This document shows positions 12,378-21,180 of a stretch of DNA of 30,610 nucleotides, piece by piece. The DNA lies in IMG/VR virus record IMGVR_UViG_3300031772_000188, positions 1 to 30,610 of that record, one strand, 5' to 3'. The stretch's first letter is position 1, and every line of letters begins with the position of its first letter. Position numbers and translations under genes: made by a program. This DNA comes from a virus. The notes beneath the pieces were generated by a model. The model saw only the letters and a list, made by a program, of their open reading frames with translations. It did no database searches and had not been told where the DNA came from.

Positions 12378-13587
12378 CGCCAAAAATTGGTATTTTAATT
12401 GTGAATCCCCTTTTTTCATCTAATAAAGTAAATGCTTGCGCAGGCCGTTCCGGTTTAAATCCAATTTTATATCCATACGCGCTTAATCCAATCAAACTTC
12501 CATTAACACAACTTGCGTGTGTTGGATATAACAATTGATGAAAATGACCAAGGAAATTAAAATCTGCTTTTCTTTGTTCATCTTTTCTGTGTAAGTATTT
12601 AATCAATGGAATTGATAAACCGCCAATTCCGCCGCCATACTTTAATGCATCGCCATGAAAAAAACGCAATGTTTTTCCAAATGCTTCAATATAACAATCA
12701 TCGGAAATTGGGATATGAAATTTAATACGCTTTTCCCTTTTAAAATAATCCTGCAAATCGCAATACATACCAAATTCATAATTGTTTTTGTATCCGGTTG
12801 ATGCCATCATTTTCTTTGTTGTCCTGCCATGATTACCAACCGAACATGGTAAAATCAAATTTAACTTTGAATGCTTTAATATAAATTCAATTCCGCTAAT
12901 CAATAAACGCTTTGCAAATCTTGTTGCTTCAATTGGCGATAAATTATTACTTTCAATTAATTCATCATGAATGTAACCGGATATAAAATCGCCGCCCAAC
13001 CAAATAATGCAATCATCAATTTGAACATCTTTGCTTTCTTTTTTAATACATTTTAAAATATTTTGAAAAATCGTAAACGCCCTGCGTTCTGCAATTTTTA
13101 GATTATATTCATTGAATCCGCTTACTTGACCGGCATAAACATTTTCTTCCAAATGCCAATCAGATAAACTTATAATTGGAATTGCTCGATTCATTTTGCA
13201 TTCTTTGCCAATTGGTATTTCAAAAACTTCAATTGGCTCTTTTATGCTTAATAAATCATCGTATAATTTTTCTTGCGCAGTTAATTTTTCTAACAAATAA
13301 ATATTCTTTTTTGTTATGTCCTGCAATTTGGAATTTAATGCGCGAAATTTTCTATCTTCTTGAATTGCATCTTCAATGTTTATTTCTTTTTTTATTGGCT
13401 CTGAATTTTCAAATCCATTTCCACTAAAATATTGTTTAATAAACCAATGTAGGCCGCCAAAATCTGTTTTTTTCAATTCCGGATACGCATCAATAATTGC
13501 ATTTGCAAAATGTGTTTTGTTTCCTTTTAATTTTTTGTACAAACTTTTGTTTGGCTCTATGTATTTTAGCCATTTTGATTGTTTCAT
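12367..13587 (-). CDS. Calcineurin-like metallophosphoesterase
   Basis: 406 residues. All metal-binding blocks are in order: SDWH (D143, H145), GGDF (D200), GNHGR (251-255), FFHGD (H311) and GHFH (347-350). These two-metal enzymes hydrolyse phosphodiesters; the nuclease branch includes SbcD/Mre11. The first 120 residues are separate, with GNKTHFANAIIDAYPELKKT and LHWFIKQYF resembling a DNA-binding helical region and then a coiled segment. A DNA-related role is therefore plausible. The gene lies in the lysis region, sharing 4 bases with the M15 peptidase gene, which is an odd place for a DNA enzyme. Substrate unknown. Confidence 0.8.
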   Translation of the reverse strand: MKQSKWLKYIEPNKSLYKKLKGNKTHFANAIIDAYPELKKTDFGGLHWFIKQYFSGNGFENSEPIKKEINIEDAIQEDRKFRALNSKLQDITKKNIYLLEKLTAQEKLYDDLLSIKEPIEVFEIPIGKECKMNRAIPIISLSDWHLEENVYAGQVSGFNEYNLKIAERRAFTIFQNILKCIKKESKDVQIDDCIIWLGGDFISGYIHDELIESNNLSPIEATRFAKRLLISGIEFILKHSKLNLILPCSVGNHGRTTKKMMASTGYKNNYEFGMYCDLQDYFKREKRIKFHIPISDDCYIEAFGKTLRFFHGDALKYGGGIGGLSIPLIKYLHRKDEQRKADFNFLGHFHQLLYPTHASCVNGSLIGLSAYGYKIGFKPERPAQAFTLLDEKRGFTIKIPIFGDEK

Positions 13588-14012
13588 TTTACGCGCAGGA
13601 TTTGTTTTCTGTTTTTACCATTTCTTTTTAACGATACATGTACCCATGCAGGATTATTATTATCGCCAAACTCCCAAATTAATTGGTCAAATTCAAGATT
13701 ATCTTTTACAAAATCGTAAATTATTTTATTTGTTAAATCGCCGAATATGTCTGCATCAATGTCAATTGCTTCGCCGGACATGTGTTGCGAATTTTTTGCA
13801 CCGCCAATTTTTTTATTTAATTTTTCACAACGATAAAAAGATGAAATGCCAATTGGCCGATTAAAATGTTTTCTAATTGGCTCAAAAACATTTTCCGCAA
13901 CATGTTTCATGTTAGCTAATGTTTCTGCATCTGTTGTTTGATTTTTTATGCCATGTCTTATGGCAGTTTGGCTTTTAAATGCTTCTTCTTCTGATATGTG
14001 TTTACTTATCAT
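13584..14012 (-). CDS. M15 peptidase endolysin
   Basis: 142 residues, a bare catalytic domain without signal peptide or wall-binding module. The zinc ligands are in SQHMSGEAIDID (S75-x-H77, D84) and WVHVSL (H125); SSFYRCEKLN near residue 58 is also typical of the M15A group. M15A endolysins cut peptide bonds in the peptidoglycan stem or cross-link. The gene follows the holin gene with a 30-base gap, so the holin should release it at lysis. Confidence 0.88.
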   Translation of the reverse strand: MISKHISEEEAFKSQTAIRHGIKNQTTDAETLANMKHVAENVFEPIRKHFNRPIGISSFYRCEKLNKKIGGAKNSQHMSGEAIDIDADIFGDLTNKIIYDFVKDNLEFDQLIWEFGDNNNPAWVHVSLKRNGKNRKQILRVK

Positions 14013-14042
14013 GGCTTTAAGATTTAAAACAAAGGTAAGATA

Positions 14043-14414
14043 TTATTTATCTTTTAAGAATTGTTTAAAAATACTTTTGCCGGTTATGTATGTTAAATTT
14101 TCATCTAAAGATTTTAATTCAATCATCGCAATTAATCCACTAACAATTTTCATAACTTCCATATCTGTTAAAAAAACATTCTGCATAACAAATGCAATTA
14201 AGATTGATGCCATGTATCCAAATCCTTTCATGATTGTTGGTCGCATCTTTTTAGATGTGATTATTTCGCCGCGTTTTTTTGCTGCTAATATTCCGGTAAT
14301 AAAATCCATAGTAACCAAAAACCCAATTCCAATCATAATTGGATATGCCGGTGCAAAATAAACCGCTAAAAATGTTAAAATCAAATTTATTTTATTTAAA
14401 AAATAATTTTTCAT
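14043..14414 (-). CDS. Phage holin (holin_4-like)
   Basis: 123 residues. Hydrophobic segments at about residues 9-25 (LILTFLAVYFAPAYPIM), 26-45 (IGIGFLVTMDFITGILAAKK) and 68-85 (YMASILIAFVMQNVFL). The D-ITG-AAKKRGE and SSKKMRP-like ITSKKMRPTIMKGFGYM patterns match the TcdE/holin_4 family. It makes the inner-membrane lesion that times lysis. It lies directly before the endolysin gene and overlaps the upstream gene by 4 bases. Confidence 0.82.
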   Translation of the reverse strand: MKNYFLNKINLILTFLAVYFAPAYPIMIGIGFLVTMDFITGILAAKKRGEIITSKKMRPTIMKGFGYMASILIAFVMQNVFLTDMEVMKIVSGLIAMIELKSLDENLTYITGKSIFKQFLKDK

Positions 14415-14773
14415 TGTTCTAAAATAATAAATTCGCCGGATTCGGTAATAAAATACTTACAATCTTGCGTAATTAGAAAATTTTCTCCGGTATCTTCAAA
14501 ACCATTTACGCGCAAATTATCTTCAAAAACCAATACTGCGTTTTCCGGATTATAATTTGAATAATTATCTTGCCCATAAATATTTAAAATCCATGTGCCA
14601 ACCTCTAAATTTTCATTAACAATAAAAGAAAAGAAATCGCATTCAATTGCAGTATAAATATTTTTTACTTCTGTGCAACCATTGTTTTTTGTAAACACAA
14701 ACAAATAATAATCGTGCTTTTCTTCAAGAAATAAGGTTAATTTGGTGTCAAGATTTTGGTAAATGTTTATCAT
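14411..14773 (-). CDS. Beta-rich protein of Bacteroidota phages, unknown role
   Basis: 120 residues. The strand pattern (TLFLEEKHDYYLFVFTKNNG, FSFIVNENLEVGTWILNIYG, AVLVFEDNLRVNG) resembles a small protein regularly found between structural and lysis genes of Bacteroidota siphophages and prophages. It may be a virion component. Ends with two short repeats of the type FLITQDCKYFITESGEFIIL, also seen at the end of the large tail protein here (FGYIITEAGEEILTENNFNI), suggesting a shared C-terminal tip motif. It is immediately adjacent to the connector-like gene and overlaps the holin gene by 4 bases. Confidence 0.6.
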   Translation of the reverse strand: MINIYQNLDTKLTLFLEEKHDYYLFVFTKNNGCTEVKNIYTAIECDFFSFIVNENLEVGTWILNIYGQDNYSNYNPENAVLVFEDNLRVNGFEDTGENFLITQDCKYFITESGEFIILEQ

Positions 14774-15280
14774 TTAACTTATCCCCCATGTACTTCTTTG
14801 ATTTTCTGCATGGTCTTCGCAATCGTTGCATTTTGATTGGTCAAATAAAGGATTTAAATCAATATTGTTTTTCATCCATTCAAACATTTCATTAGCATAA
14901 TTTCTTGCCATGTTTGTCCAATAATCTGCTTGCTTTGCATTCGTATCAAAATCAATAAATTCGCTTTCATCTGTAAATTTACGAACAACACTTTCTTTGG
15001 TAACTTGCACAGAATGAAAAAATAACAAATCTGCGTAAGCATAGCAAACATGTACCTTTTCTAAATAGCAAAGCAATGCTTCATTTGCCGCAGTTAATTC
15101 GCCATCATCAATTTGTTGACATAATTCATCAAATAAATCTTGACAAAGCAATGGATTGATATATTTTACCTGCGTATTATTAATCGCAATATCTATGTTT
15201 TGACTTTCAACATTTCTTGACAATGGAACTATGCCGTAGAAATTTTCTTGTTGGATAAATTGACATTTGCAACAACTCAT
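14774..15280 (-). CDS. Putative head-tail connector (DUF6712-like)
   Basis: 168 residues, mostly helical (LLCQDLFDELCQQIDDGELT; LLCYLEKVHVCYAYADLLFF; YWTNMARNYANEMFEWMKNN). It follows the portal gene with a 4-base overlap (ATGA), the normal place for a head-completion or connector protein, and resembles DUF6712-type proteins. Nine cysteines, including CCKC at residues 3-6 and CNDC near the end, are unusual and could bind metal or form disulfides in the virion. Confidence 0.6.
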   Translation of the reverse strand: MSCCKCQFIQQENFYGIVPLSRNVESQNIDIAINNTQVKYINPLLCQDLFDELCQQIDDGELTAANEALLCYLEKVHVCYAYADLLFFHSVQVTKESVVRKFTDESEFIDFDTNAKQADYWTNMARNYANEMFEWMKNNIDLNPLFDQSKCNDCEDHAENQRSTWGIS

Positions 15281-16707
15281 GGCAATGGATTTAAAGGTGT
15301 AATAACATCAGATGGTTTTTTTCCAATCAATCCGGCAAGGCTTCTGATTTCTTCTTGCGACATACTTTCTAAAACTTTATTTGCAACCAATGGCGATAAT
15401 GCATTGATATTATCAATAATGTTTGTTGCTTGTGTGTTTAATTTAACTTCTTTTGCGCCATATCCAAATGCGCTTCTGATTTCTTCTTCTGTGAATGATG
15501 TAGCAAATGCATCCGCAATAAATCCCAATGGAATAGAATTTGAAACCGAAATAATTGTGCCATCATAACCTTCCATCATTTTTGCTAAATTATTTAATTC
15601 AAACATTAATAAATTTTGGTCATGTTTGATAATTGCATTTTGATAATATAATGTTGCATCTGCCAATTCTTTTGCAGTACCCAATTTTCCGGCAACTTGA
15701 ATTCCTGCCAATACCGGCGGAATTTGAAATGCCGTTGCAATATGGTCGCGAATTAAATTTGACAATGCAATGTACATTTCATGTGATGTGCTTTGCGAAA
15801 ATGGAACGATTTGAATACTACCTTCTTTTGCTGCGCCATCTAATATTGCAAATTTTCCGCCATTATCTGCGCCGGTTAATCTGTCTTCAATATAATTGCG
15901 CAAACTATCTTTCATTGCAACGCCATTTTCATCAACGCCATCCAATTTCCATGGTACATAAACAATAAATGCCGGTGCAAATGAATTATCAATATTGTTT
16001 GCATGAAAGTTTTGAATTTGCGCATCTGCGTAAATCCATTTTAATGCGGATGCATATTTTGGTTGCGAATAATACACTTGGCCGGGCTTATATCTGCGAA
16101 TATACTTTAATGCGCCATTCCATTTTTGGAAATCATCATACAATTGCTTGATGCTAAAATTATAAATTTTAGATTTTGTTTGGATGTCATTGAATAAATC
16201 TATTGCAACCGCTTTGTATCTTTTTAACTTATTTTCTTGCTGCCAATTACTTGACAATTTAGCATAAGTAATTTCAGAATCTTTATCATTTGGAACGCCT
16301 AATCTTATTGTTGAAAAATCTTGACTTTTAACCCTTGTTAAATATCCATTTATATTAAATTCTAAAATCAAACCTAAACTTTCAAAATATGCCATATCAT
16401 AACAAACCTTTTGATAAAACGAATCGTTAAAAATTAATTTTAATTTTTCAGCAAATTCGCTTGGTTGATTATTTGGCGTTTCAAAATTTAAACCATCGCC
16501 ATACAAAAATTTTGCATGTGTTTCAACGCAAGAATTTGCAATTGGCGATGTTTGAACTGATTTAATTATTTCTTGCGGAAAATTATTATTTAATCCATAA
16601 CGAATTATCCCACGCGAAACATCATCTGTTTGGTTGAAAATTGTTAAATCTGCCGGTGCTTTGGCTTGGAATAAAAAATAATTGTCGGATATTTGGGTTA
16701 ATTCCAT
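15277..16707 (-). CDS. Portal protein
   Basis: 476 residues, normal for a portal. The N-terminus has SRGIIRYGLNNNFPQEIIKS and SPIANSCVETHAKFLYGDGL, patterns of phage portals around the first helices. In the middle is a clip-type beta region with KDSLRNYIEDRLTGADNGGK and ILDGAAKEGSIQIVPFSQ, then HMYI..LIRDHIATAFQIPP and LAGIQVAGKLGTAKELADAT, the usual portal crown/wing segment. The portal is the ring at the capsid vertex through which DNA enters. It is located after the glycosyltransferase cluster, about 5 kb from the capsid gene. Confidence 0.85.
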   Translation of the reverse strand: MELTQISDNYFLFQAKAPADLTIFNQTDDVSRGIIRYGLNNNFPQEIIKSVQTSPIANSCVETHAKFLYGDGLNFETPNNQPSEFAEKLKLIFNDSFYQKVCYDMAYFESLGLILEFNINGYLTRVKSQDFSTIRLGVPNDKDSEITYAKLSSNWQQENKLKRYKAVAIDLFNDIQTKSKIYNFSIKQLYDDFQKWNGALKYIRRYKPGQVYYSQPKYASALKWIYADAQIQNFHANNIDNSFAPAFIVYVPWKLDGVDENGVAMKDSLRNYIEDRLTGADNGGKFAILDGAAKEGSIQIVPFSQSTSHEMYIALSNLIRDHIATAFQIPPVLAGIQVAGKLGTAKELADATLYYQNAIIKHDQNLLMFELNNLAKMMEGYDGTIISVSNSIPLGFIADAFATSFTEEEIRSAFGYGAKEVKLNTQATNIIDNINALSPLVANKVLESMSQEEIRSLAGLIGKKPSDVITPLNPLP

Positions 16708-16754
16708 ATTGTTACAAATTTATTGATATTTAATCCTAAACTTTTGCAATTTTT

Positions 16755-17480
16755 TTACAAATTAAAATGATTTGGTACATCTATTGTTTTATGATTTTTA
16801 AAATGTATCATTTCGCCGGTTGTTTCAAATTTATCCCATAATTCATATTGTCCAACAAACGCAGATGATGAACTTGAATTGCGCAATTTACGCGTAATGC
16901 ATTCGCGCACAAAAGAATAATGATGCATTCTTAACCATTCTATTTCTTCATGAACTTCAAATGTGTTTGTTCTTCTTGTTGGGTCAGCAAATGCAGGGTA
17001 TCTTCTATCAAAACACATTATTGTTTCCGGATAAATTTTGTGAATGAATGGCACAAAATAATCTTCATCCGGAACGATTTGTTTTGTTGGATATTTATAA
17101 TATGTTTTCAACTTACAATAAGATGCATCCAAATCCTTTTCATAAACAATTTGTTTTGCTGCTTCAAAATGATGCGAAAAATACATTTCATCGCAATCCA
17201 TTTGAATAAAATGTGTGCATCCAATCATCTTTGCTAATTGCAAACCTCTATTTCTTTTGTATGTTTCATTCCATTGTGCAGATGCATCTAATTTTGGAAT
17301 ATAAAATTCATTAAAATCTAATATATCAAATGGTATATTAGGCTCATAAATCTCTCCTATGTTACTCATATTCTGATAAATAACAATTACCGCATCTAAA
17401 TGCGGTTTGATTAATTCAATTGACCGGCGCAAATGTTCATCGCCATCCCATACATTCCAAATCCCTGCTAATTTATTCAT
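16755..17480 (-). CDS. Glycosyltransferase, GT2-like (GT-A fold)
   Basis: 241 residues. Starts with AGIWNVWDGDEHLRRSIELI and IVIYQNMSNIGE, as in sugar transferases that begin with a GT-A nucleotide-binding fold. NRGLQLAKMIGCTHFIQMDC has DCDE at residues 95-98, the DxD metal site. The second half has HEEIEWLRMHHYSFVR. Substrate unknown. Last gene of the glycan cluster, 47 bases before the portal gene, and overlapping the membrane-protein gene by 8 bases. Confidence 0.72.
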   Translation of the reverse strand: MNKLAGIWNVWDGDEHLRRSIELIKPHLDAVIVIYQNMSNIGEIYEPNIPFDILDFNEFYIPKLDASAQWNETYKRNRGLQLAKMIGCTHFIQMDCDEMYFSHHFEAAKQIVYEKDLDASYCKLKTYYKYPTKQIVPDEDYFVPFIHKIYPETIMCFDRRYPAFADPTRRTNTFEVHEEIEWLRMHHYSFVRECITRKLRNSSSSSAFVGQYELWDKFETTGEMIHFKNHKTIDVPNHFNL

Positions 17481-17748
17481 AATAAGAAGATAAAATTCCG
17501 ATTAAATAATTTAATCCGGCAGCAATAATCGCAACCGGTATTAATTGTAAATTAAATTCATAAAAAATTGGATACCAAAACAAAGTATGAAACGATGCCA
17601 TGCATGTTAAACACAAGCAAATTGGTTTTCCTAAAATTGCCGGCAATTTTGTTGCAATTCTTTGTACGAAAAACATGATTTGTCCAAATCTTGTAACTTG
17701 GTAAAATCCAAAACAAAGTAAACTAATAATTAATGCTTTTTCTATCAT
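17473..17748 (-). CDS. Small membrane protein with CxxC (DUF1360-like)
   Basis: 91 residues. Three hydrophobic segments (about residues 4-22, 42-60, 68-86) and a motif KPICLCLTCMASFHTLFW with CxCxxC. The KPxxxCxxCMAS pattern followed by aromatic residues occurs in small membrane proteins of Bacteroidota phages and in DUF1360. Inner-membrane location is predicted. It lies between two glycosyltransferase genes and overlaps both, so it may be a membrane partner for glycan export, which is inference from context. Confidence 0.62.
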   Translation of the reverse strand: MIEKALIISLLCFGFYQVTRFGQIMFFVQRIATKLPAILGKPICLCLTCMASFHTLFWYPIFYEFNLQLIPVAIIAAGLNYLIGILSSYYE

Positions 17749-18374
17749 AATAAAATTCCTTTCATTTCATTTGGTACATATTGCGGAAATATAAATTCAT
17801 GTGGATGCTTTTTCATAAGATATAAAATGTTTCTTTTTTGTTGCTCCCATTTTTTATCGCCTTTATAATTGCGCAACCTTTCAAAATCATTGTGCATTAT
17901 GTAATTAAAATTCATTAATTGTTTTTTAACCAATCCTTTTCTTGTTAATCCAATGTATAAATCGGTATCTTCGCCGCCATATCCAATAAAATTTTCATCG
18001 TATCCAATAAAATCTTCTTTTTTTACCATGCAATTTCCACTACAATGCGGCTCGCCGGTATAATAATGGCCGGATTGCAAATTTAAATTATCAAAAAAAT
18101 TTTTTTCAAATAATGTATCGGCATCCGCAAACAAAATCCATTCACTTTTACATTCCGCAGCACCAATATTACGCGCCGCAGATAGATTAAATCCTTTTGC
18201 TTCAACCATTATGCCAATTGCGTTCTTTTGCGCCCATTTAAAGGCTAATATATCGCCATACGCAACAATTATAACCCTTATATCTTTACGCGCTCCAATC
18301 GCTTCTAATAGCGTTTCATGGCATTTGCGTAAATGCGGCAATCTGTCTTTGCAAGTTATTACAATGTCAATCAT
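17745..18374 (-). CDS. Glycosyltransferase, GT2/GT7-like
   Basis: 209 residues from the ATG at 18374, which forms an ATGA overlap with the methyltransferase gene; a start at 18404 would add ten residues of that gene's other frame. IDIVITCKDRLPHL opens the GT-A fold, GFNLSAARNIGAAECKSEWI leads to FADAD (DxD at residues 84-86), and YGGEDTDLYIGL (about residues 132-143) matches the GGEDDDL motif of galactosyltransferase C-terminal (GT7) domains. Likely adds a hexose to a growing glycan. Sugar and acceptor unknown. Confidence 0.82.
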   Translation of the reverse strand: MIDIVITCKDRLPHLRKCHETLLEAIGARKDIRVIIVAYGDILAFKWAQKNAIGIMVEAKGFNLSAARNIGAAECKSEWILFADADTLFEKNFFDNLNLQSGHYYTGEPHCSGNCMVKKEDFIGYDENFIGYGGEDTDLYIGLTRKGLVKKQLMNFNYIMHNDFERLRNYKGDKKWEQQKRNILYLMKKHPHEFIFPQYVPNEMKGILL

Positions 18375-18910
18375 TTTACAACCAAAATTCCAATGCCGCC
18401 CCACGCGCCATCGCTTTCAATTATTTCGTATGCTTCAAATCTATCATCTTTGTTTATTTCATCCCAAAACAAATCAACCCTGCAAAATAATTCGCGATGT
18501 AATGGCGTATCTAAAATATCATGAAAAGCAATTACGCCGCCTTTCCTAACTAATTTATGATATAATTCAAAATCCGATTTAACGCCTTCATAAGTATGGT
18601 CGCCATCTATCATTAAAAAATCAATCTTTGTATTTTTACCGCCGATTGTTTCTTTTAATATTGATAATGCATTGTGACTATCGCCAATAATATAAACAAC
18701 TTCTTTTAATAGCGAAAGATTTTCCAAATCAATTGAAATTGTTTTTTCAAATATTTCTTTGTATGCATGTAAACAACCGCCATCGTAACTGCCTATTTCT
18801 ACTGCAATTTTTTTACTTGACATTGTATCTAAAAAGATTAACAACTTTTCAAATTCTTTTGGATGTTGCTGCGCTTTATTTTCTAAAGCTAATTTTACTA
18901 ATTTTTTCAT
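18371..18910 (-). CDS. SAM-dependent methyltransferase (Methyltransf_24/CmcI-like)
   Basis: 179 residues. Motif I is AVEIGSYDGG (36-45), an acidic residue after the second strand is D61, and IDGDHTYEGVKSDFELYHKL (101-120) with AFHD (128-131) is characteristic of the Methyltransf_24 group that methylates small molecules or sugars. Position inside the glycosyltransferase operon suggests that it methylates a sugar made or attached by its neighbours. Starts 2 bases after the upstream gene. Confidence 0.8.
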   Translation of the reverse strand: MKKLVKLALENKAQQHPKEFEKLLIFLDTMSSKKIAVEIGSYDGGCLHAYKEIFEKTISIDLENLSLLKEVVYIIGDSHNALSILKETIGGKNTKIDFLMIDGDHTYEGVKSDFELYHKLVRKGGVIAFHDILDTPLHRELFCRVDLFWDEINKDDRFEAYEIIESDGAWGGIGILVVK

Positions 18911-18912
18911 TT

Positions 18913-19566
18913 TTAAATTGTTCTATGATGGTTAAAATATGCATTTCCTTTGCTACCAAATTGACATGGCGATTGATTTAATTTTATTCCTGCTTCAATT
19001 GCTAAATTTGTTAAAATTGCTTGGTCATGGCGATGTTCTTTAAATTTTGTTATTTGAATTTCATTATTATGTTCATCGTTTACAAGCATAAGATTTGAAC
19101 AAGCAAAAAAATAATCTGTTAAGAATGTTTGCGTTGCTTCTGTGTTTTTATAAATCTGAATTGCTGCATTTGCTTGTAATTGGTCTAATGCGGAATAAAT
19201 AGCCATGCTATAATAACATTCCGCCTTGCAATATTCATGATGCAATTGGCCATTATTGTAAAGAATTATATCTTCTTTAGTTTTTATTAATTCAAATGGA
19301 TTTTTTAACACTTCAATTGTTGAATCTAAATAAATGACATAATCATCCGCCGGCAATTCGTTTAATGTTTTAGAAATTAAAAAAGGTTTCCAAAGCCACC
19401 ACCCAAATCCTTTGCTATTAAAAAAATGTTGCGGATATAATTCTAATAAATCCATAACATCAAATTCATTATAGGTAATAACACTTGCATAATCCTGCGC
19501 AGATGCGCGCAATTTTTTCATTGCATTATCATACCTTGCCGTTCCAAATGTTATTATCTTTGGCAT
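18913..19566 (-). CDS. Glycosyltransferase-like protein, capsule type
   Basis: 217 residues. GFGWWLWKPFLI (53-64) followed by DDYVIYLDS (74-82) is typical of GT-A-fold enzymes linked with capsular and surface polysaccharides, with D81xS as the metal site in place of a standard DxD. EHRHDQAILTNLAIE near the C-terminus is also a hallmark. Likely transfers a sugar; acceptor unknown. Overlaps the GT10-like gene by 13 bases. Confidence 0.7.
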   Translation of the reverse strand: MPKIITFGTARYDNAMKKLRASAQDYASVITYNEFDVMDLLELYPQHFFNSKGFGWWLWKPFLISKTLNELPADDYVIYLDSTIEVLKNPFELIKTKEDIILYNNGQLHHEYCKAECYYSMAIYSALDQLQANAAIQIYKNTEATQTFLTDYFFACSNLMLVNDEHNNEIQITKFKEHRHDQAILTNLAIEAGIKLNQSPCQFGSKGNAYFNHHRTI

Positions 19567-20333
19567 TTGCTTAAAATATAATTAAATATATTTAATTCAT
19601 AAAAATAAAAATCTTTTTGTTCTTGCACCATGCTTGCGCTATCGCCCAAAGTAAACAATTCAATGAATGCAGTTAAATTATCAATTGTATTTTCTTTTAT
19701 TGCATGATATGGAATTGGAATTGCACCGCAAATAATTATATCCCAAAACTTTTCAGTTACATAAAATTCTTGCACGCAATTTTCAATACAAATTGATGTA
19801 TGATAATCTAACAATCCTTGACTTTTATTTTCGATTGCGCCCTTCCACCTGCTATCAAATACATTCCAATCCTTACCATAAATATCAATCGGTAAATCTG
19901 TTTCTAAAATTTGATGAACTAAATTATTTCTGAATTCATACAATGTGCCATCTTGCGGTTGGTGCTGCGCAACAATAAAGCTACATGGTTTTGTTTTTTC
20001 AACTTTTAAATTTATTGCATCTTCATAATCCAATCCGCTCCAATTAAACATCATTGGCAATTGTTTATTTGTTGGCGAAATAAATTCTGCGCATCTATCA
20101 TTCCAATCCACAAAATTTAAACTCCATGTTGGCTCTTGCGATAATACAAAAATATTTTCTTTGCTTACTTTAATATCGCCATCCCAATTATTAAAAATAA
20201 ACAATACATCATAAGTATCATCGTAAACAAATTCAAAATTAATTTTAAATTCTTTTGGTGCAAATTGTCTAATGACTTCACTTGTTAATCGTTTACTATC
20301 AGCATAATTGCTGACTAATCTAATTTTTAGCAT
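19554..20333 (-). CDS. GT10 (fucosyltransferase-type) glycosyltransferase
   Basis: 259 residues. The C-terminal half holds the GT10 signature: DIYGKDWNV (150-158), a conserved K170, LLDYHTSICIENC (174-186), YVTEKFWD (191-198) and CGAIPIPYH (202-210). In alpha-1,3-fucosyltransferases these bind GDP-fucose. The N-terminal half (YDDTYDVLFIFNNWDG; FVLSQEPTW) fits the acceptor domain. GT10 enzymes are not common in phages, so this gene was probably acquired. The exact donor cannot be read from sequence. Overlaps neighbours at both ends. Confidence 0.85.
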   Translation of the reverse strand: MLKIRLVSNYADSKRLTSEVIRQFAPKEFKINFEFVYDDTYDVLFIFNNWDGDIKVSKENIFVLSQEPTWSLNFVDWNDRCAEFISPTNKQLPMMFNWSGLDYEDAINLKVEKTKPCSFIVAQHQPQDGTLYEFRNNLVHQILETDLPIDIYGKDWNVFDSRWKGAIENKSQGLLDYHTSICIENCVQEFYVTEKFWDIIICGAIPIPYHAIKENTIDNLTAFIELFTLGDSASMVQEQKDFYFYELNIFNYILSKCQR

Positions 20334-21019
20334 AAATGTTTAATTTTAATTTTTTTAACTGCGCAATATGTAGAAAAAAACCTTTCACAAATGAACGAAT
20401 GCATCGGATAATAAGGAACGCCGGTAACATTTTGCAATTTTGTTTTATTTAATGACCATGATTTATATTTTGTATCGGCATATAATTTTTCTTGCAACCA
20501 AATATCTTCAGTATCTGCCATGATTTCCATTAATGGCCGTAACCATGTTTGAACATAATCTTCATAAATATCAGATTTTGTTAAATGCGCATTTTGATAA
20601 ATTGTTGGCATTTCAATTTGGGTTATTTTAAGGCCATTAAAACGATTAAAAATATGCTGCGCAGTTTGTATTATACCTGCATGCCATTGTTCTGCTACGC
20701 GCCATAAATTAGGTTGTGTATGCGCTTTATAAAATGTGTATGTTTCCATGCTTGGAAATTTTTCAATATCGTTAAAAAGGTTTTTCAACCAATACGAATT
20801 CTTTTTTTCAAATTGCCATGATAAAACGCCAAAATAATCGCAATCCTTATGCGCATTTGCTGCAATTAAATCTAAAATAATATGATTTTCAAATGCCGGT
20901 TGATTGGCCTTACCATTGTACCATGTATTATCATAAGGAATAGCAAAATTTTGTATGTTTTTTTTGCTATTATCATCAAAATATATTTGATAGATTATTG
21001 TTTTTGCAGCCATCTCCAT
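20327..21019 (-). CDS. Glycan-cluster protein, possible glycosyltransferase
   Basis: 230 residues from the ATG at 21019; the ATG at 21013 (MAAKTIIYQIYFDD) is equally likely. A reading from 21043 adds residues without support. DCDYFGVLSWQFEKKNSYWL and the end VPYYPMHSFICERFFSTYCA are conserved-looking blocks; the second resembles the C-terminal FxxERxFSxY region of some polysaccharide glycosyltransferases. No clear DxD. Position at the head of the glycosyltransferase operon supports a role in glycan synthesis. Overlaps the GT10-like gene by 7 bases. Confidence 0.55.
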   Translation of the reverse strand: MEMAAKTIIYQIYFDDNSKKNIQNFAIPYDNTWYNGKANQPAFENHIILDLIAANAHKDCDYFGVLSWQFEKKNSYWLKNLFNDIEKFPSMETYTFYKAHTQPNLWRVAEQWHAGIIQTAQHIFNRFNGLKITQIEMPTIYQNAHLTKSDIYEDYVQTWLRPLMEIMADTEDIWLQEKLYADTKYKSWSLNKTKLQNVTGVPYYPMHSFICERFFSTYCAVKKIKIKHLC

Positions 21020-21171
21020 GCTTTTGCGTAACAACTTCCGCAACCAACAATTAATTTATTGCCGGTCTGCTTACGATAGGTATCAAATAAAATTTGCCAA
21101 TTAGGATTATTTTTTGCAACCTGCATTCCGCCATTGCTAACAAAATAATTTTTTAATTCTTGGATTTCCAT
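20995..21171 (-). CDS. 58-residue hypothetical protein, first gene of the glycan operon
   Basis: Read by hand: MEIQELKNYFVSNGGMQVAK ... FDTYRKQTGNKLIVGCGSCY and end WRWLQKQ. The CGSC pair near residues 44-47 is followed by a basic, tryptophan-rich helix. The start lies 10 bases after the downstream arm of the GGATGCGG/CCGCATCC inverted repeat, and the 3' end overlaps the next gene by about 25 bases. Function unknown; size and context indicate a real gene. Confidence 0.58.
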   Translation of the reverse strand: MEIQELKNYFVSNGGMQVAKNNPNWQILFDTYRKQTGNKLIVGCGSCYAKAWRWLQKQ

Positions 21172-21180
21172 TTGTAAAAT

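Noticed and set aside
13376-13864. 162-residue plus-strand frame
   Set aside because: Antisense to the phosphoesterase and M15 peptidase genes, whose catalytic motifs are intact.
14030-14037. TACCTTTG before the endolysin gene as a promoter
   Set aside because: No TTG at about 18 bp upstream, and single TANNTTTG matches are expected by chance in such AT-rich DNA.
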